DNA of 64,000 nucleotides from Ensifer sp. PDNC004 (lineage in GTDB: Bacteria > Pseudomonadota > Alphaproteobacteria > Rhizobiales > Rhizobiaceae): NCBI RefSeq assembly GCF_016919405.1, contig NZ_CP070353.1, forward strand, positions 372,001 through 436,000, written 5' to 3'. Positions 1 to 10,212 of this stretch are shown here, in pieces. How positions within the stretch are numbered: position 1 is the stretch's first letter; each line of letters starts with the position of its first letter. The notes beneath the pieces were generated by a model. The model saw only the letters and a program-made list of their open reading frames with translations, did no database searches and was not told the origin of the DNA. The position numbers and the translations under genes are program-made.

Positions 1-2
1 AT

Positions 3-629
3 GCCCATGCCCATGCCTGGCGCGCCTGCATCCTCGGGCAATCCTGGGTGTATGGCTGGTGTGCGGACAAGGAGGCGACCTGGGCCGAGGTCAATGCCGA
101 GCTGGAACGGGCGCTTGCGCTCGACGACAACGACGCCGACGTGCATCGCATCCTTGCCGCCGTCAACGTCAACACCAACGCGCTGACGACGGCGCGCTAT
201 CACCAGGAGCGGGCGCTGTTCCTCAACCCCAATTACGACCTCGTCGTGGTGCAGCAGGGCGAACTCCTGACCTGGCTCGGCCGGCCGGAGGAGGGGGCGG
301 AATGGATCCTGAAGGCGATGCGCCTCAACCCCCATCATCCCGAGCGCTTCTGGAGCCACCTCGGCAAGGCTCACTTTGCTGCGCGCCGATATGGCGAGGC
401 GATCGAGGCCTTCATGCACCTGACCTCGATGGACGAAACCCAGCACGCCTTCGTCGCCGCCTGCCACGGCTGGCGCGGCGATGCGATCGCGGCGGGCGCG
501 CATATCGCCAAGGTCAGGGCGCTGTGTCCATCGTTTGACGTCGAGGCGTTTCTGGCGACGATGCATTATGCGCAGGAGGCGGACAGCGAGCACCTGCGCG
601 AGGGGCTACAGAAGGCGGGGGCGGGGTGA
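3..629 (+). CDS. C-terminal TPR part of an adenylate cyclase-like protein (5' truncated by window)
   Basis: The reading frame is open from the left window edge, so only the last ~208 residues are visible. It contains degenerate tetratricopeptide-like helical repeats, with motifs such as ALALDDNDADVHR, RALFLNPNYD and AMRLNPHHPERFWSHLGKA. This is the kind of C-terminus that follows the catalytic domain in rhizobial class III adenylate cyclases; the cyclase at 25292-27049 is a whole example. The catalytic domain would lie left of the window and is not seen, so a stand-alone TPR protein cannot be excluded. A remnant of another cyclase gene follows 73 bp downstream on the same strand, suggesting tandem duplication and decay. 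Confidence 0.75.
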   Translation, partial: AHAHAWRACILGQSWVYGWCADKEATWAEVNAELERALALDDNDADVHRILAAVNVNTNALTTARYHQERALFLNPNYDLVVVQQGELLTWLGRPEEGAEWILKAMRLNPHHPERFWSHLGKAHFAARRYGEAIEAFMHLTSMDETQHAFVAACHGWRGDAIAAGAHIAKVRALCPSFDVEAFLATMHYAQEADSEHLREGLQKAGAG

Positions 630-702
630 CGGCCGGTCCGCGCGCGGTAAAACAAGGCAACAGGCAGCAGCGAGGACTTCGGCACCTTCGGGAGAGGTGG
701 TC

Positions 703-960
703 ATGGAAGCATTTCGCGCAGAACGTCGGCTGGTCGCCATTCTTGCCGTCGACATCGTTGGCTATTCGCGATTGATAGAGCCGACGAGGCGAGCACGCTG
801 GCCGCCATCAAGACGTGGCGATCCGAAATTTTCGATCCGCTTCTGAACGATTTTTACGGGCGCATCGTCAAGCTCATGGGCGACGGCGCGATCGTGGAAT
901 TCGGCTCCGTGGTCGACGCCGTCTCGTGTGCGGTCGCGTCGCAGAGCAAGCTCGCCGCCC
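703..960 (+). pseudogene. Frameshifted N-terminal remnant of a class III adenylate cyclase
   Basis: The ATG at 703 has a good ribosome site (GGGAGAGG) and starts MEAFRAERRLVAILAVDIVG, the usual beginning of a cyclase homology domain including the first metal-binding Asp. After the GAG at 778-780 the frame is lost. Adding one base there restores a frame reading EADEASTLAAIK and later KLMGDGAIVEFGSVVDA, both family motifs. Similarity stops near 960, so the rest of the catalytic domain and any TPR region are missing. A single-base deletion plus a 3' truncation is the simplest reading. It sits next to the end of another cyclase gene and is probably a dead tandem copy. Confidence 0.8.
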
Positions 961-1186
961 GTCCGGTCGCTGCGGGGCAGCTTAGCCTCAACCGGATGTG
1001 GCTCAAGAGCGCCTCTGTCAAAAATCATGGCCATTGGCTGGGCGTTCGGCCGGGCGTTGGCTGCGCCGTCACATCATTCGCTGCCAAAGGTCATCAAGGC
1101 GGCCCGCATATGTCGTTGAACTTCGCCCGTGCGTTGCGGGCGACGGCCGCTGGACAACCTGTCGTGCATACGACAATGATTGCGGC

Positions 1187-1432
1187 ATGGACGAGACGAT
1201 CATTCGGGCGCACAAGCATAGCGCCAACCACCGCGCGGAACTCGAAGCAAGCCCATCCTGCGGCTGCTTCTATTGCTGCGAGATCTACCAGCCGGCCGAG
1301 ATCACGGAATGGATCGACGACGACAGCACGGCGGTCTGCCCCCGCTGCGGCATCGATTCCGTCCTCGGCAGCGCCTCGGGCTTTCCCGTGACCGTCGAAT
1401 TCCTGGCGCGGATGCGGCGCTATTGGTTTTAA
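1187..1432 (+). CDS. Small conserved Cys-rich cytoplasmic protein, function unknown
   Basis: The 81-residue product begins MDETIIRAHKHSANHRAEL and carries the Cys pattern CGCFYC followed about 30 residues later by CPRCG, then ends with a VEFLARMRRYWF tail. I recognise this as a small conserved cytoplasmic protein found in many bacteria; the two paired-Cys motifs suggest a zinc site. The start at 1187 is chosen because homologues begin at this Met. The same frame is open further left to 998, but that part overlaps the cyclase remnant region and looks non-coding. No strong ribosome site is visible. It is probably transcribed alone; no function can be inferred from its neighbours. Confidence 0.7.
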   Translation: MDETIIRAHKHSANHRAELEASPSCGCFYCCEIYQPAEITEWIDDDSTAVCPRCGIDSVLGSASGFPVTVEFLARMRRYWF

Positions 1433-1558
1433 GCGTCGGTCCATCTGTCCCGGGGCCGGGCCGGCCTCGTTCGAGGCGACGCTTGCCAGATACCCGCCGA
1501 TCAAGGCCGGAACGCCGGATCCCTACAAACCCTAGGAATCTCGGCTAGCCTGGTCCGA

Positions 1559-1927
1559 TCAGGATTCGGCCGCGTGGCAGACCGCCTCGATGTTGTGGCC
1601 GTCCGGATCGAGGACGAAGGCGGCGTAGTAGTTGGCGTGGTAGCGCGGGCGCAGGCCGGGGGCGCCGTTGTCCTTGCCGCCGGCCGCAAGGGCTGCGTGG
1701 TAGAAGGCGTCGACCTGCTGGCGGGTCTCGGCCACGAAGGCCAGGTGAAGGTGCGCCGGCGTTTCCTCGGTCTGGTAGAGGCAAAGCGACGACTTGTCGT
1801 CCGTGCTCATTTCGACACCATGGGCGCCGTGATCGACCACGGCGACGCCGAGCGGTTCGAGCGCCTTCAGGTAGAAGTCGAGGCTTGCCGGATAGTCGCG
1901 GACACCGAATTTGACGTGGTCGAACAT
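1559..1927 (-). CDS. VOC family (glyoxalase/bleomycin-resistance fold) protein
   Basis: The 122-residue protein starts MFDHVKFGVRDYPASLDFY, a standard beginning of the vicinal oxygen chelate fold, with the paired beta-alpha-beta-beta-beta modules completed within the usual single-domain length. The end contains NYYAAFVLDPDGHNIEAVCH, where a Glu metal ligand is normally placed. The start is set by an AGGAGA ribosome site just upstream; the frame is open further 5' but that part lacks family similarity. It lies 174 bp downstream of the LysR gene on the same strand. The substrate cannot be predicted; VOC members range from lyases and dioxygenases to antibiotic-binding proteins. Confidence 0.8.
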   Translation of the reverse strand: MFDHVKFGVRDYPASLDFYLKALEPLGVAVVDHGAHGVEMSTDDKSSLCLYQTEETPAHLHLAFVAETRQQVDAFYHAALAAGGKDNGAPGLRPRYHANYYAAFVLDPDGHNIEAVCHAAES

Positions 1928-2101
1928 CGCGTTCTCCTGTGCGGGTTTTGACGTGTGCTGGCGAGGCAGCGCTTCGCGGCCGGACTTGCGCTGATAGCGC
2001 GATGGCCTGTTGTAGGCAACCGCGGCTGGCGGTCCCGACCCATCACAACGCATCGCCGATGTCGCTGCGCATCCGCTTGCGTGGCTGGCGTCTTTCGCGG
2101 C

Positions 2102-2995
<894 letters not shown>

Positions 2996-3090
2996 CCTTC
3001 ATAACACGAGCTCTGTGAGATGTGGCGTTAAACGCACGAATGAAGTGCAAATGCTGCGCCTTCCGCCATATGAGGCTAAGGTCTAATTTT

Positions 3091-3120
3091 TCGGAGAACC
3101 GAATTTGGAGGGTTTTCCGA
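3091..3120. promoter_or_regulatory. Inverted repeat between LysR and MFS genes (candidate operator)
   Basis: TCGGAGAACC and GGTTTTCCGA are 10-base arms separated by 10 bases; they are complementary except for one G-T mismatch. Position between divergent LysR and MFS genes suggests a LysR binding site. Inference only. Confidence 0.4.
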
Positions 3121-3286
3121 TGACGCCATGCCCGCTAATGCCCGCTGCCCAATCCCTGATTTCCCGGTCTGACCCAAAGTCGTTGCCGCATATTTTGAAT
3201 CATGAAAGCGCGCTACCGCCCTGTTTCCTTGCGATTTCCCGCGCTGCAAATGGACGACGCAAGGCTTCGCTCGCGGGAGGTGGCCG

Positions 3287-4738
3287 ATGAGCGCTATCGG
3301 GCCTGCCAAGGCTTCCGGCGCGCCGGTTCGCTGGGTGATCGCCAGCCTGTCGCTGTCGATGCTGCTCTCCTCGCTTGGCACCAGCAGCGCCAATGTCGCG
3401 CTGCCGGCGCTGGCGGACGCCTTCGGTGTCTCGTTCCAGGCGGTGCAATGGGTGGTGCTTGCCTATCTGCTTGCCATCACCACGCTGATCGTCAGCGTCG
3501 GGCGGCTCGGCGATATCGTCGGCCGGCGGCGGCTGCTTGTTGCCGGCATCGCGCTCTTTACGACAGCCTCGGCTCTTTGCAGTCTGACGCCGGGCTTTGC
3601 GCTGCTGGTCGCCGCGCGGGCCGCGCAGGGCATCGGCGCTGCGATCATGATGGCGCTGACCATGGCCTTTGTCGGCGAGGCGGTGGCGAAGGAAAGGACC
3701 GGCAGCGCCATGGGTATGCTCGGCACCATGTCGGCCATCGGCACGGCGCTCGGGCCGTCGCTCGGCGGTGCGCTGCTCGCCGGCCCCGGCTGGCGGGCGA
3801 TCTTCTTCGTCAATGTGCCGCTGGGGTTCGTGGCGCTCGTGCTCGCCCATCGGTATCTTCCCGCAGACCGAAACCTCGATGGCGGGGAGCGCCCACGCTT
3901 CGATGTCGCCGGCACCTTGCTGCTTGCGTTTTCGCTCGGCGCCTATGCGCTGGCGATGACGGTGGGGCGGGGCAGCTTCGGGACGCTCAACGTCGCGCTG
4001 CTTTCTGTCGCTGCCGTGGGGCTTGCGCTGTTCCTGCTGGTCGAGGCCAGGGTAGCCTCACCGCTGATCCGGCCGGCGATGTTGCGCGATCCGGTTTTGA
4101 GCCGAGGGCTCTCGACCAATGCGCTGGTCTCGACCGTGATGATGGCAACGCTGGTGGTCGGGCCGTTTTATCTGTCGCGCGGGCTCGGCCTCGATGCGGC
4201 GATGGTCGGGCTCGTGCTGTCGGTCGGGCCGGTCATCTCGGCCCTCGGGGGCGTTGTTGCCGGTCGCATCGTCGATCGCCTGGGCGCGGGCTCCGTGATT
4301 ACGGTCGGGCTGGCGGCGATGGTTTCGGGCTGCGCCGCGCTCGTGCTGCTGCCGTGGCTCTTTGGCGTTGCCGGCTATGTTGCGGCGATCGCGGTTCTGA
4401 CGCCCGGCTACCAGCTGTTCCAGGCGGCCAACAACACGGCGGTCATGGCGGATGTCAGCGCGGACCGGCGCGGCGTCGTTTCCGGCCTGCTCAACCTTTC
4501 GCGCAATCTCGGCCTCGTCACTGGCGCATCGGTCATGGGCGCTGTCTTCGCCGCAGCGGTTGCGGCAAGCGACATGGCCGGGGCCGCACCGGCGGCGGTC
4601 GCCCGGGGCATGGAGGTAACCTTTGCAGTCGCCGGGCTGTTGACCGTGGCTGCGCTGGCGATCGCCATTGCGGGCAGGGCGCTACGCGGAGTGCGCGCAG
4701 AACAGGCCGCGGCCGCGGGGCCCGCGGGAGAGCGGTGA
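3287..4738 (+). CDS. MFS transporter, EmrB/QacA-type (DHA2) multidrug efflux family
   Basis: The 483-residue protein is almost entirely hydrophobic helices. After the first helix it has a motif related to MFS motif A (GRLGDIVGRRRLL, residues ~76-90) and later the proton-antiporter type motif around GTMSAIGTALGPSLGGAL. Length and motif set match DHA2-type drug:proton antiporters of the inner membrane. The start at 3287 follows a good GGGAGG ribosome site; a longer overlapping frame (3202) is a shadow. It is divergent from a LysR gene that probably regulates it. The substrate is not predictable from sequence. Confidence 0.88.
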   Translation: MSAIGPAKASGAPVRWVIASLSLSMLLSSLGTSSANVALPALADAFGVSFQAVQWVVLAYLLAITTLIVSVGRLGDIVGRRRLLVAGIALFTTASALCSLTPGFALLVAARAAQGIGAAIMMALTMAFVGEAVAKERTGSAMGMLGTMSAIGTALGPSLGGALLAGPGWRAIFFVNVPLGFVALVLAHRYLPADRNLDGGERPRFDVAGTLLLAFSLGAYALAMTVGRGSFGTLNVALLSVAAVGLALFLLVEARVASPLIRPAMLRDPVLSRGLSTNALVSTVMMATLVVGPFYLSRGLGLDAAMVGLVLSVGPVISALGGVVAGRIVDRLGAGSVITVGLAAMVSGCAALVLLPWLFGVAGYVAAIAVLTPGYQLFQAANNTAVMADVSADRRGVVSGLLNLSRNLGLVTGASVMGAVFAAAVAASDMAGAAPAAVARGMEVTFAVAGLLTVAALAIAIAGRALRGVRAEQAAAAGPAGER

Positions 4739-4773
4739 TCCCGCCGGTCGGGCGAAATCGGCAACGGCGCCGC

Positions 4774-5355
4774 TCAGCGATCGAAACCCGGCAGATTGCG
4801 CCATTCGTCCGAGGTGAGGCTGTAGCTCTGGTGCAGGATCTCTTCGCCCCTTGAGCGGGAGGTCTTCCGCATGGCCTGCTGCGGGCGAAAGCCGAGCTTG
4901 AGCAGCACCTTGCCGGAGGCGGGATTGTCGGCCGCGTGGCCTGTTTTCAACCTCGCGAGCCCGAGTTGCTCGAAGGCGAAGGCCACCACCTTCTTTGCCG
5001 CCTCGAAGGCGTAGCCCTGGTCCCAGCTCGGCTTTTCCAGCCAATAGCCGAGTTCGCCTTGCTCACCGTCGATCCCGTCAAGATCGACCAGGCCGATCAT
5101 GCGGGCATTGCGTTCGACGGCAAATCGAAAGGCCGTGCCGGCGATCCACTCCTGCGGGTGCTCGGCGAACCAGCCGGTCATGTCTTCGAGATCGGGCGGG
5201 AACTGCGCCATGCGCAGCATGCGCGTGACATCCCAATCCGACTGGATCTCGAAGGCGCGCTCAGCGTCGGCCGGCGTTGTCGGGCGCAGGAGGAGGCGAT
5301 CGGTCGCCAGCGTGACCGACGGGCGATTTCCGGTGTACGGTGGGCCTGGCGTCAT
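4774..5355 (-). CDS. GNAT-family N-acetyltransferase (RimJ/RimL-like)
   Basis: The 193-residue protein begins with the typical entry of the RimJ/RimL group (ATDRLLLRPTTPADAERAF) and contains ELGYWLEKPSWDQGYAFEAAKKVV and NPASGKVLLKLGF, corresponding to the acetyl-CoA binding strand-helix and the C-terminal helix with a conserved Asn. Such enzymes acetylate protein N-termini, amino groups of small molecules or antibiotics; the substrate is unknown here. The gene is 49 bp downstream of the DUF4180 gene on the same strand and may be co-transcribed. The C-terminal stretch after KLGF is slightly longer than the minimal domain. Confidence 0.85.
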   Translation of the reverse strand: MTPGPPYTGNRPSVTLATDRLLLRPTTPADAERAFEIQSDWDVTRMLRMAQFPPDLEDMTGWFAEHPQEWIAGTAFRFAVERNARMIGLVDLDGIDGEQGELGYWLEKPSWDQGYAFEAAKKVVAFAFEQLGLARLKTGHAADNPASGKVLLKLGFRPQQAMRKTSRSRGEEILHQSYSLTSDEWRNLPGFDR

Positions 5356-5404
5356 CGTCGTGGGCCTCCCATCGATCTGGGCTGGTCGCCAGACCTTACC
5401 GCGT

Positions 5405-5779
5405 TCAGGCGGCCGGCAAGCGCTCGAGCCGGGCGCGAAGCGTTTCGAAATCCGGCACGAACCAGATGGATGTCCCCTTGTTCGCCTCGCGCACGAAATC
5501 GGTCAGCGCCATGCTGGCTTCGAGCCGGGCGCTGATATCGCCGACAATGGCGAGCCGCATGCGATAGTTGACGAATTTCTGGAACACTTCGCCGGCGACG
5601 CGGCTCGAGAGATCGAGAAAATCGGGGCCCAGCCGCTCCACCGGGACCGCCAGCAAGTCGGCCTCATGCGCCCAGCCATCGCCCAGAAAATCATTGGCGT
5701 CGCCCGGGGCTGCAAGCAGGGGGCCATTGTCAGCGCAGTGCAGGACGCGCGCGGTTCCGATTTCGATCAGCTGTGTCAT
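5405..5779 (-). CDS. DUF4180 domain protein
   Basis: The 124-residue protein matches the DUF4180 pattern: an initial small beta region, then LGDGWAHEADLLAVPVERL, then the conserved core FLDLSSRVAGEVFQKFVNYRMRLAIVGD, here split across residues ~50-80. The domain is of unknown biochemical function and is common in bacteria next to regulators and acetyltransferases. The start at 5779 (MTQLIEIG) is where family members begin; the longer open frame to 6040 runs into the nap promoter region and is unlikely to be translated. A GNAT gene follows 49 bp downstream. Confidence 0.8.
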   Translation of the reverse strand: MTQLIEIGTARVLHCADNGPLLAAPGDANDFLGDGWAHEADLLAVPVERLGPDFLDLSSRVAGEVFQKFVNYRMRLAIVGDISARLEASMALTDFVREANKGTSIWFVPDFETLRARLERLPAA

Positions 5780-6033
5780 GCGCCAAGAAGTAGGCTGCAA
5801 AGCCCAGGGTTGCAAGGGCGGGCGTCTCTCGTCCTGCCGCCGGGGCTGGCTGCCTTTGCCGCGGGCAAGATAGCCGTTCAATTTGCAGGATCCGGTGGGC
5901 CTTGGTGATCGGGCGAGAAGCGATATTTTCCTAGAAATATATCGGTCTGCATAAAAGCTGATTGCCGTCCGCAAGTTACGCCGAAGCGGCGCTTGAGAAT
6001 TTCTGGCGAAGCCGGCGCCTGTTTCCTGTCGAT

Positions 6034-6047
6034 TTGACACAGATCAA
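6034..6047. promoter_or_regulatory. FNR/FixK-type binding site upstream of nap
   Basis: TTGAC-ACAG-ATCAA matches the FNR/FixK consensus TTGAY-N4-RTCAA exactly. It lies 122 bp upstream of the napE start, a suitable place for activation of the operon under low oxygen. The match is seen; the regulator is inferred from known rhizobial nap control. Confidence 0.75.
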
Positions 6048-6168
6048 AGACCCCTTCTGTTTCGCATTTACTCTGAGGTCCGGTGAAAATCTGTCATCGG
6101 CCGGTCACGGGATTGATTTTTATTTCCGGTGGCGCATCTTACCTTGGATTGTGTTGGGGGACGCAGGA

Positions 6169-6357
6169 ATGCCGGAAGTCGTTCAGGCACAGCCGGTCGA
6201 AAAGCCGCCGCGCTCGCGACGCGCGGAGCTGATCACCTTCTTCGTGCTCGCCTTCGGCATCTGGCCGATCGTCGCCGTCGGCATCGTCGGCGGCTATGGT
6301 TTCCTCGTCTGGATGCTGCAAATCATCTTCGGCCCACCGGGCCCGCCCGGGCATTGA
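6169..6357 (+). CDS. napE: Periplasmic nitrate reductase component NapE
   Basis: The 62-residue protein has a short charged N-terminus (with KPPRSRRAE) and one long membrane segment (LITFFVLAFGIWPIVAVGIVGGYGFLVWMLQIIFG in outline), the signature of NapE. Its role in nitrate reduction is not firmly known; it is a small inner-membrane protein of the Nap system. The start follows GCAGGA at a suitable distance. It is first in the operon, 9 bp before napF, and 122 bp below a FixK-like site. Confidence 0.9.
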   Translation: MPEVVQAQPVEKPPRSRRAELITFFVLAFGIWPIVAVGIVGGYGFLVWMLQIIFGPPGPPGH

Positions 6358-6366
6358 GGTCGATCC

Positions 6367-6867
6367 ATGAAGGTCGAACCTCTTTCACGCCGTGAACTTT
6401 TTACCGGCCGCGCTGCCGCAAAGCCGGTCCGTGTCCGTCCGCCGGGTGTTTCGGAGCTGAGCCTTGCCTCTTGCACCGGTTGCGGCGCCTGCGTGGAACG
6501 ATGTCCCACCGCCATAATCCGTCTTTCGGACGGTCTTCCCTTCGTCGACTTTTCGGGTGGCGAATGCACCTTCTGTGGCGCCTGCGCGCAAGCCTGCCCG
6601 GAGCCTGTGTTCGAGGCGATGGACGTGCGGCGTTTTCCGCATGTCGCCGCTGTTACTGACAGCTGTCTCGCGCGCCGCTACGTTGCCTGCCAGTCCTGCG
6701 GCGAAAGCTGTCCGGAGCAGGCGATCCGTTTTCGCCCGCGCATCGGCGGGCCGTTCCAGCCTGAGATCAACGAGGCGAAATGCACCGGCTGCGGCGCCTG
6801 TATCAGCGGCTGCCCGGTGAGTGCGATTGCGGTGAAGGCATTGGAATTGGAGGTGGCTCATGTCTGA
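6367..6867 (+). CDS. napF: Ferredoxin-type protein NapF
   Basis: The 166-residue protein has four Cys clusters of the bacterial ferredoxin type: C36/39/42/46, C67/70/73/77, a third around C108/111/115, and C139/142/145/149, consistent with several [4Fe-4S] centres. NapF is a cytoplasmic iron-sulfur protein thought to help maturation of the NapA cofactors before Tat export. It follows napE closely and overlaps the start of napD by 8 bp, so the genes are translationally coupled. The length and four-cluster layout match other NapF proteins. Confidence 0.93.
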   Translation: MKVEPLSRRELFTGRAAAKPVRVRPPGVSELSLASCTGCGACVERCPTAIIRLSDGLPFVDFSGGECTFCGACAQACPEPVFEAMDVRRFPHVAAVTDSCLARRYVACQSCGESCPEQAIRFRPRIGGPFQPEINEAKCTGCGACISGCPVSAIAVKALELEVAHV

Positions 6868-7144
6868 GGCCGCAACGGCAAAGGCGGGCACGCCCTATCA
6901 CATATCGAGCGCCGTGGTCGCCACGATGCCGCAGAGCACCGAAGCGATCCTGGCGACGCTCGCGGGAATGGAAAACGTCGAAATCCATGGCCATGGCGGC
7001 GGCAAGATCGTCGTCGTCATCGAAGGCAGAAGCACAGGTGCGCTCGGCGAACGGCTGACGCAGATCTCGCTGCTCGACGGGGTGATCTCGGCCAACATGG
7101 TTTTCGAGCATGTGGAAATGGAAGAGGAAGGGCAGGAGCCATGA
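6860..7144 (+). CDS. napD: NapA signal-peptide-binding chaperone NapD
   Basis: The 94-residue protein has the small ferredoxin-like fold pattern of NapD: a conserved beginning [18 protein letters not shown] followed by [17 protein letters not shown], and a C-terminal [12 protein letters not shown]. NapD binds the twin-arginine signal of NapA and delays export until the molybdenum cofactor is inserted. Its coding region overlaps napF by 8 bp and napA by 4 bp (ATGA), showing tight coupling within the operon. Confidence 0.93.
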   Translation: MSEAATAKAGTPYHISSAVVATMPQSTEAILATLAGMENVEIHGHGGGKIVVVIEGRSTGALGERLTQISLLDGVISANMVFEHVEMEEEGQEP

Positions 7145-9648
7145 GCGGAGAACTGACGCGGCGTGACATTCTGAAGGCCCATGCGGCCGGCATCGCCGCC
7201 GCCACGGCCGGCATTGCGCTGCCTGCCGCCGCACAGCCGGTGCCGGGCGGCGTCAACGCGCTGGAGATCAAGTGGTCGAAGGCGCCCTGTCGCTTCTGCG
7301 GCACGGGCTGCGGCGTCATGGTCGGCGTGAAGGAAGGCCAGGTGGTCGCCACCCACGGCGACATGCAGGCGGAGGTCAACCGCGGCCTCAACTGCATCAA
7401 GGGCTACTTCCTCTCCAAGATCATGTACGGCAACGACCGGCTGACGACGCCGCTCCTGAGGAAGCGTGGCGGCGCCTACGCCAAGGACGGCGAGTTCGAG
7501 CCCGTCAGCTGGGACGAGGCCTTCAACGTCATGGCCGAGCAGGCAAAGAAGGTGCTGAAGGAGAAGGGGCCGACGGCGCTCGGCATGTTCGGCTCCGGCC
7601 AATGGACGATCTTCGAGGGCTATGCGGCGACCAAGCTGATGCGGGCGGGCTTCCGCTCCAACAACCTCGACCCCAACGCCCGCCACTGCATGGCGTCGGC
7701 CGCCGTCGCCTTCATGCGCACCTTCGGCATGGACGAGCCGATGGGCTGCTACGACGACTTCGAGAACGCCGATGCCTTCGTGCTCTGGGGCTCGAACATG
7801 GCGGAGATGCACCCGATCCTCTGGACCCGCGTCGCCGACCGGCGTCTCGGCCAGCCGCATGTGCGCGTCGCGGTGCTTTCGACCTTCACCCATCGCAGCA
7901 TGGACCTGGCCGACATACCGATCGTTTTCAAGCCCGGTACCGACCTCGTCATTCTCAACTACATCGCCAACCACATCATCACGACCGGCAAGGTCAACGA
8001 GGACTTCGTCAAAAAGCACACGAAGTTTGCGCGCGGAGTCACCGACATCGGCTATGGCCTGCGGCCCGACAATCCGGTCGAGGTCAATGCCGCCAACTCG
8101 AAGGACCCCGGCAAGACCGAGCCGATGGATTTCGAGGCGTTCAAGGAATTCGTTTCCGAATACACGCTGAAGAAGACCGCCGAGATGACCGGCGTCGATC
8201 CGGAGTTCCTGGAGCAGCTGGCCGAGCTTTATGCCGACCCGAGCCGCAAGGTGATGTCGCTCTGGACCATGGGCTTCAACCAGCATGTGCGTGGTGTGTG
8301 GGCCAACCAGATGGTCTACAATCTGCATCTTCTGACCGGAAAGATCTCCGAGCCCGGCAACAGCCCGTTCTCGCTGACCGGCCAGCCGTCCGCCTGCGGC
8401 ACGGCGCGCGAGGTCGGCACCTTCGCCCATCGCCTGCCGGCCGACATGGTGGTGACCAATCCCGAGCACCGCAAGCATGCCGAAGAAATCTGGCGCATTC
8501 CGCACGGCATCATCCCGGAAAAGCCCGGCTATCACGCCGTGCAGCAGGACCGGATGCTGAAGGACGGCAAGCTCAATTTCTACTGGGTGCAGGTCAACAA
8601 CAACGTCCAGGCAGGCCCGAACACCGCCAACGAGACCTGGCAGGGCTATCGCAACCCGGATAATTTCATCGTCGTTTCCGATGCCTATCCGACGATCACC
8701 GCGATGAGCGCCGACCTGATCCTGCCCGCCGCCATGTGGGTGGAGAAGGAAGGGGCTTACGGCAATGCCGAGCGGCGCACCCATGTCTGGCACCAACTGG
8801 TGCAGGCGCGCGGCGAGGCGCGCTCGGATCTCTGGCAGATGGTGGAGTTCTCCAAGCGCTTTACCACCGACGAGGTGTGGCCCAAGGAAATCCTCGACGC
8901 CAGCCCCGAATATCGCGGCAAGACGCTGTTCGAGGTTCTGTTCAAGAACGGCGAAGTCGATCGCTTCCCGATCACCGACGTCAGCGCCGAATACGACAAC
9001 AACGAGGCCAAGGACTTCGGCTTCTACATTCAGAAAGGGCTGTTCGAGGAATATGCCACTTTCGGCCGCGGCCATGGCCATGATCTGGCGCCTTACGACA
9101 CCTATCACGAGGTGCGCGGGCTGCGCTGGCCTGTCGTCAACGGCCAGGAGACGCGCTGGCGCTACCGCGAGGGCTTCGACCCCTATGTGAAGCCGGGCGA
9201 GGGCGTGAAGTTCTACGGCAACAAGGACGGCAAGGCGATCATCCTTGCGGTGCCTTACGAGCCGCCTGCCGAATCTCCTGACGACGAATACGATACCTGG
9301 CTGGTGACCGGTCGCGTGCTCGAACACTGGCACTCGGGCTCGATGACCATGCGGGTGCCGGAACTCTACAAGGCGTTTCCGGGCGCGCGCGTCTTCATGA
9401 ACGCGGAGGATGCCCGCAAGCGCGGCATCAACCAGGGCATGGAAGTGCGCATCGTCTCGCGGCGCGGCGAGATTCGCTCGCGCGTCGACATCCGCGGCCG
9501 CAACCGCATGCCGCCCGGCGTCGTCTTCGTACCCTGGTTCGACGCCAGCCAGCTGATCAACAAGGTTACCCTCGACGCCACCGATCCCATCTCCAAACAG
9601 ACGGATTTCAAAAAATGCGCGGTCAAGATTCTTCCCGTCACCCTCTAG
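7141..9648 (+). CDS. napA: Periplasmic nitrate reductase catalytic subunit NapA
   Basis: The 835-residue protein reduces nitrate to nitrite in the periplasm using a bis-MGD molybdenum centre and one [4Fe-4S] cluster. A Tat signal is present (TRRDILK, residues 6-12, then a hydrophobic stretch to ~31). Cluster ligands are Cys50, Cys53, Cys57 and Cys85. Cys183 in the NARHCMAS context is the expected Mo ligand. Full family length with no break. It overlaps napD by 4 bp and its 3' end overlaps the annotated napB start by 34 bp. An antisense open frame covers the whole gene but is only a GC-rich shadow. Confidence 0.97.
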   Translation: MSGELTRRDILKAHAAGIAAATAGIALPAAAQPVPGGVNALEIKWSKAPCRFCGTGCGVMVGVKEGQVVATHGDMQAEVNRGLNCIKGYFLSKIMYGNDRLTTPLLRKRGGAYAKDGEFEPVSWDEAFNVMAEQAKKVLKEKGPTALGMFGSGQWTIFEGYAATKLMRAGFRSNNLDPNARHCMASAAVAFMRTFGMDEPMGCYDDFENADAFVLWGSNMAEMHPILWTRVADRRLGQPHVRVAVLSTFTHRSMDLADIPIVFKPGTDLVILNYIANHIITTGKVNEDFVKKHTKFARGVTDIGYGLRPDNPVEVNAANSKDPGKTEPMDFEAFKEFVSEYTLKKTAEMTGVDPEFLEQLAELYADPSRKVMSLWTMGFNQHVRGVWANQMVYNLHLLTGKISEPGNSPFSLTGQPSACGTAREVGTFAHRLPADMVVTNPEHRKHAEEIWRIPHGIIPEKPGYHAVQQDRMLKDGKLNFYWVQVNNNVQAGPNTANETWQGYRNPDNFIVVSDAYPTITAMSADLILPAAMWVEKEGAYGNAERRTHVWHQLVQARGEARSDLWQMVEFSKRFTTDEVWPKEILDASPEYRGKTLFEVLFKNGEVDRFPITDVSAEYDNNEAKDFGFYIQKGLFEEYATFGRGHGHDLAPYDTYHEVRGLRWPVVNGQETRWRYREGFDPYVKPGEGVKFYGNKDGKAIILAVPYEPPAESPDDEYDTWLVTGRVLEHWHSGSMTMRVPELYKAFPGARVFMNAEDARKRGINQGMEVRIVSRRGEIRSRVDIRGRNRMPPGVVFVPWFDASQLINKVTLDATDPISKQTDFKKCAVKILPVTL

Positions 9649-10208
9649 GGTGGTCACGGCTGGTCCGGGCCGTGTCGCTTTTTCGTGCGGCAACTCCGGA
9701 CGCAAAACCGCATCGCGCTCCTGCCGGATTTGACCGGCGCCGGCCCGCCTGGATGGCCCTTGCAGCCGGGCTGATGGTGTTCGTCACGACGGCGGCGGTC
9801 GCGCAGGTCGCGGAAAAGCTGGTGCCGCAGCTCGAAGGGCCGACGCCGCAGATGGCGACGGAGGCGGCGGCACCGCTGCCGAAATGGGTGGTCGACGACA
9901 AGCGCAAGATGCGCGCCTATCCCGACCAGCCGCCGGTGATTCCGCATTCGATCGAGGGCTATGAGCTTTCGGTCAATGCCAACCGGTGCCTGTCCTGCCA
10001 CAAGCGCGAGTTCACCCAGGATTCGGGCGCGCCGATGATCAGCGTCACCCACTACATGACGCGCGACGGGCAGATGATCGCCGACGTTTCGCCGCGGCGC
10101 TACTTCTGCACCGCCTGCCACGTGCCGCAGGCCGACACCAGCCCGCTGGTGCCGAGCAATTTCAAGGACATGAGCGAACTGGGCTTCAAGCCGGCCGGAA
10201 GCGAGTGA
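9615..10208 (+). CDS. napB: Di-heme cytochrome c NapB (nitrate reductase electron-transfer subunit)
   Basis: The protein of up to 197 residues carries two heme c sites, CLSCH (125-129) and CTACH (165-169), and passes electrons from NapC to NapA in the periplasm. A hydrophobic export segment lies at ~46-62 ([17 protein letters not shown]) with a likely cleavage after AVAQ. The ATG at 9615 gives an unusually long N-terminus and a 34-bp overlap with napA; an in-frame GTG at 9672 is a plausible alternative start. Position between napA and napC fixes the identity. Confidence 0.93.
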   Translation: MRGQDSSRHPLGWSRLVRAVSLFRAATPDAKPHRAPAGFDRRRPAWMALAAGLMVFVTTAAVAQVAEKLVPQLEGPTPQMATEAAAPLPKWVVDDKRKMRAYPDQPPVIPHSIEGYELSVNANRCLSCHKREFTQDSGAPMISVTHYMTRDGQMIADVSPRRYFCTACHVPQADTSPLVPSNFKDMSELGFKPAGSE

Positions 10209-10212
10209 CGAT

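Noticed and set aside
876..1391. 171-codon frame after the cyclase remnant
   Set aside because: Overlaps the remnant and then the conserved Cys-rich gene in another frame; the similarity to cyclases ends near 960.
3202..4854. 550-codon frame overlapping the MFS gene
   Set aside because: Different frame of the same strand, rich in Arg/Gly/Cys; MFS frame has the motifs and ribosome site.
6898..9705. 935-codon open frame antisense to napA
   Set aside because: Third-position G/C bias leaves the opposite strand open; the sense strand encodes a complete NapA with all ligands.
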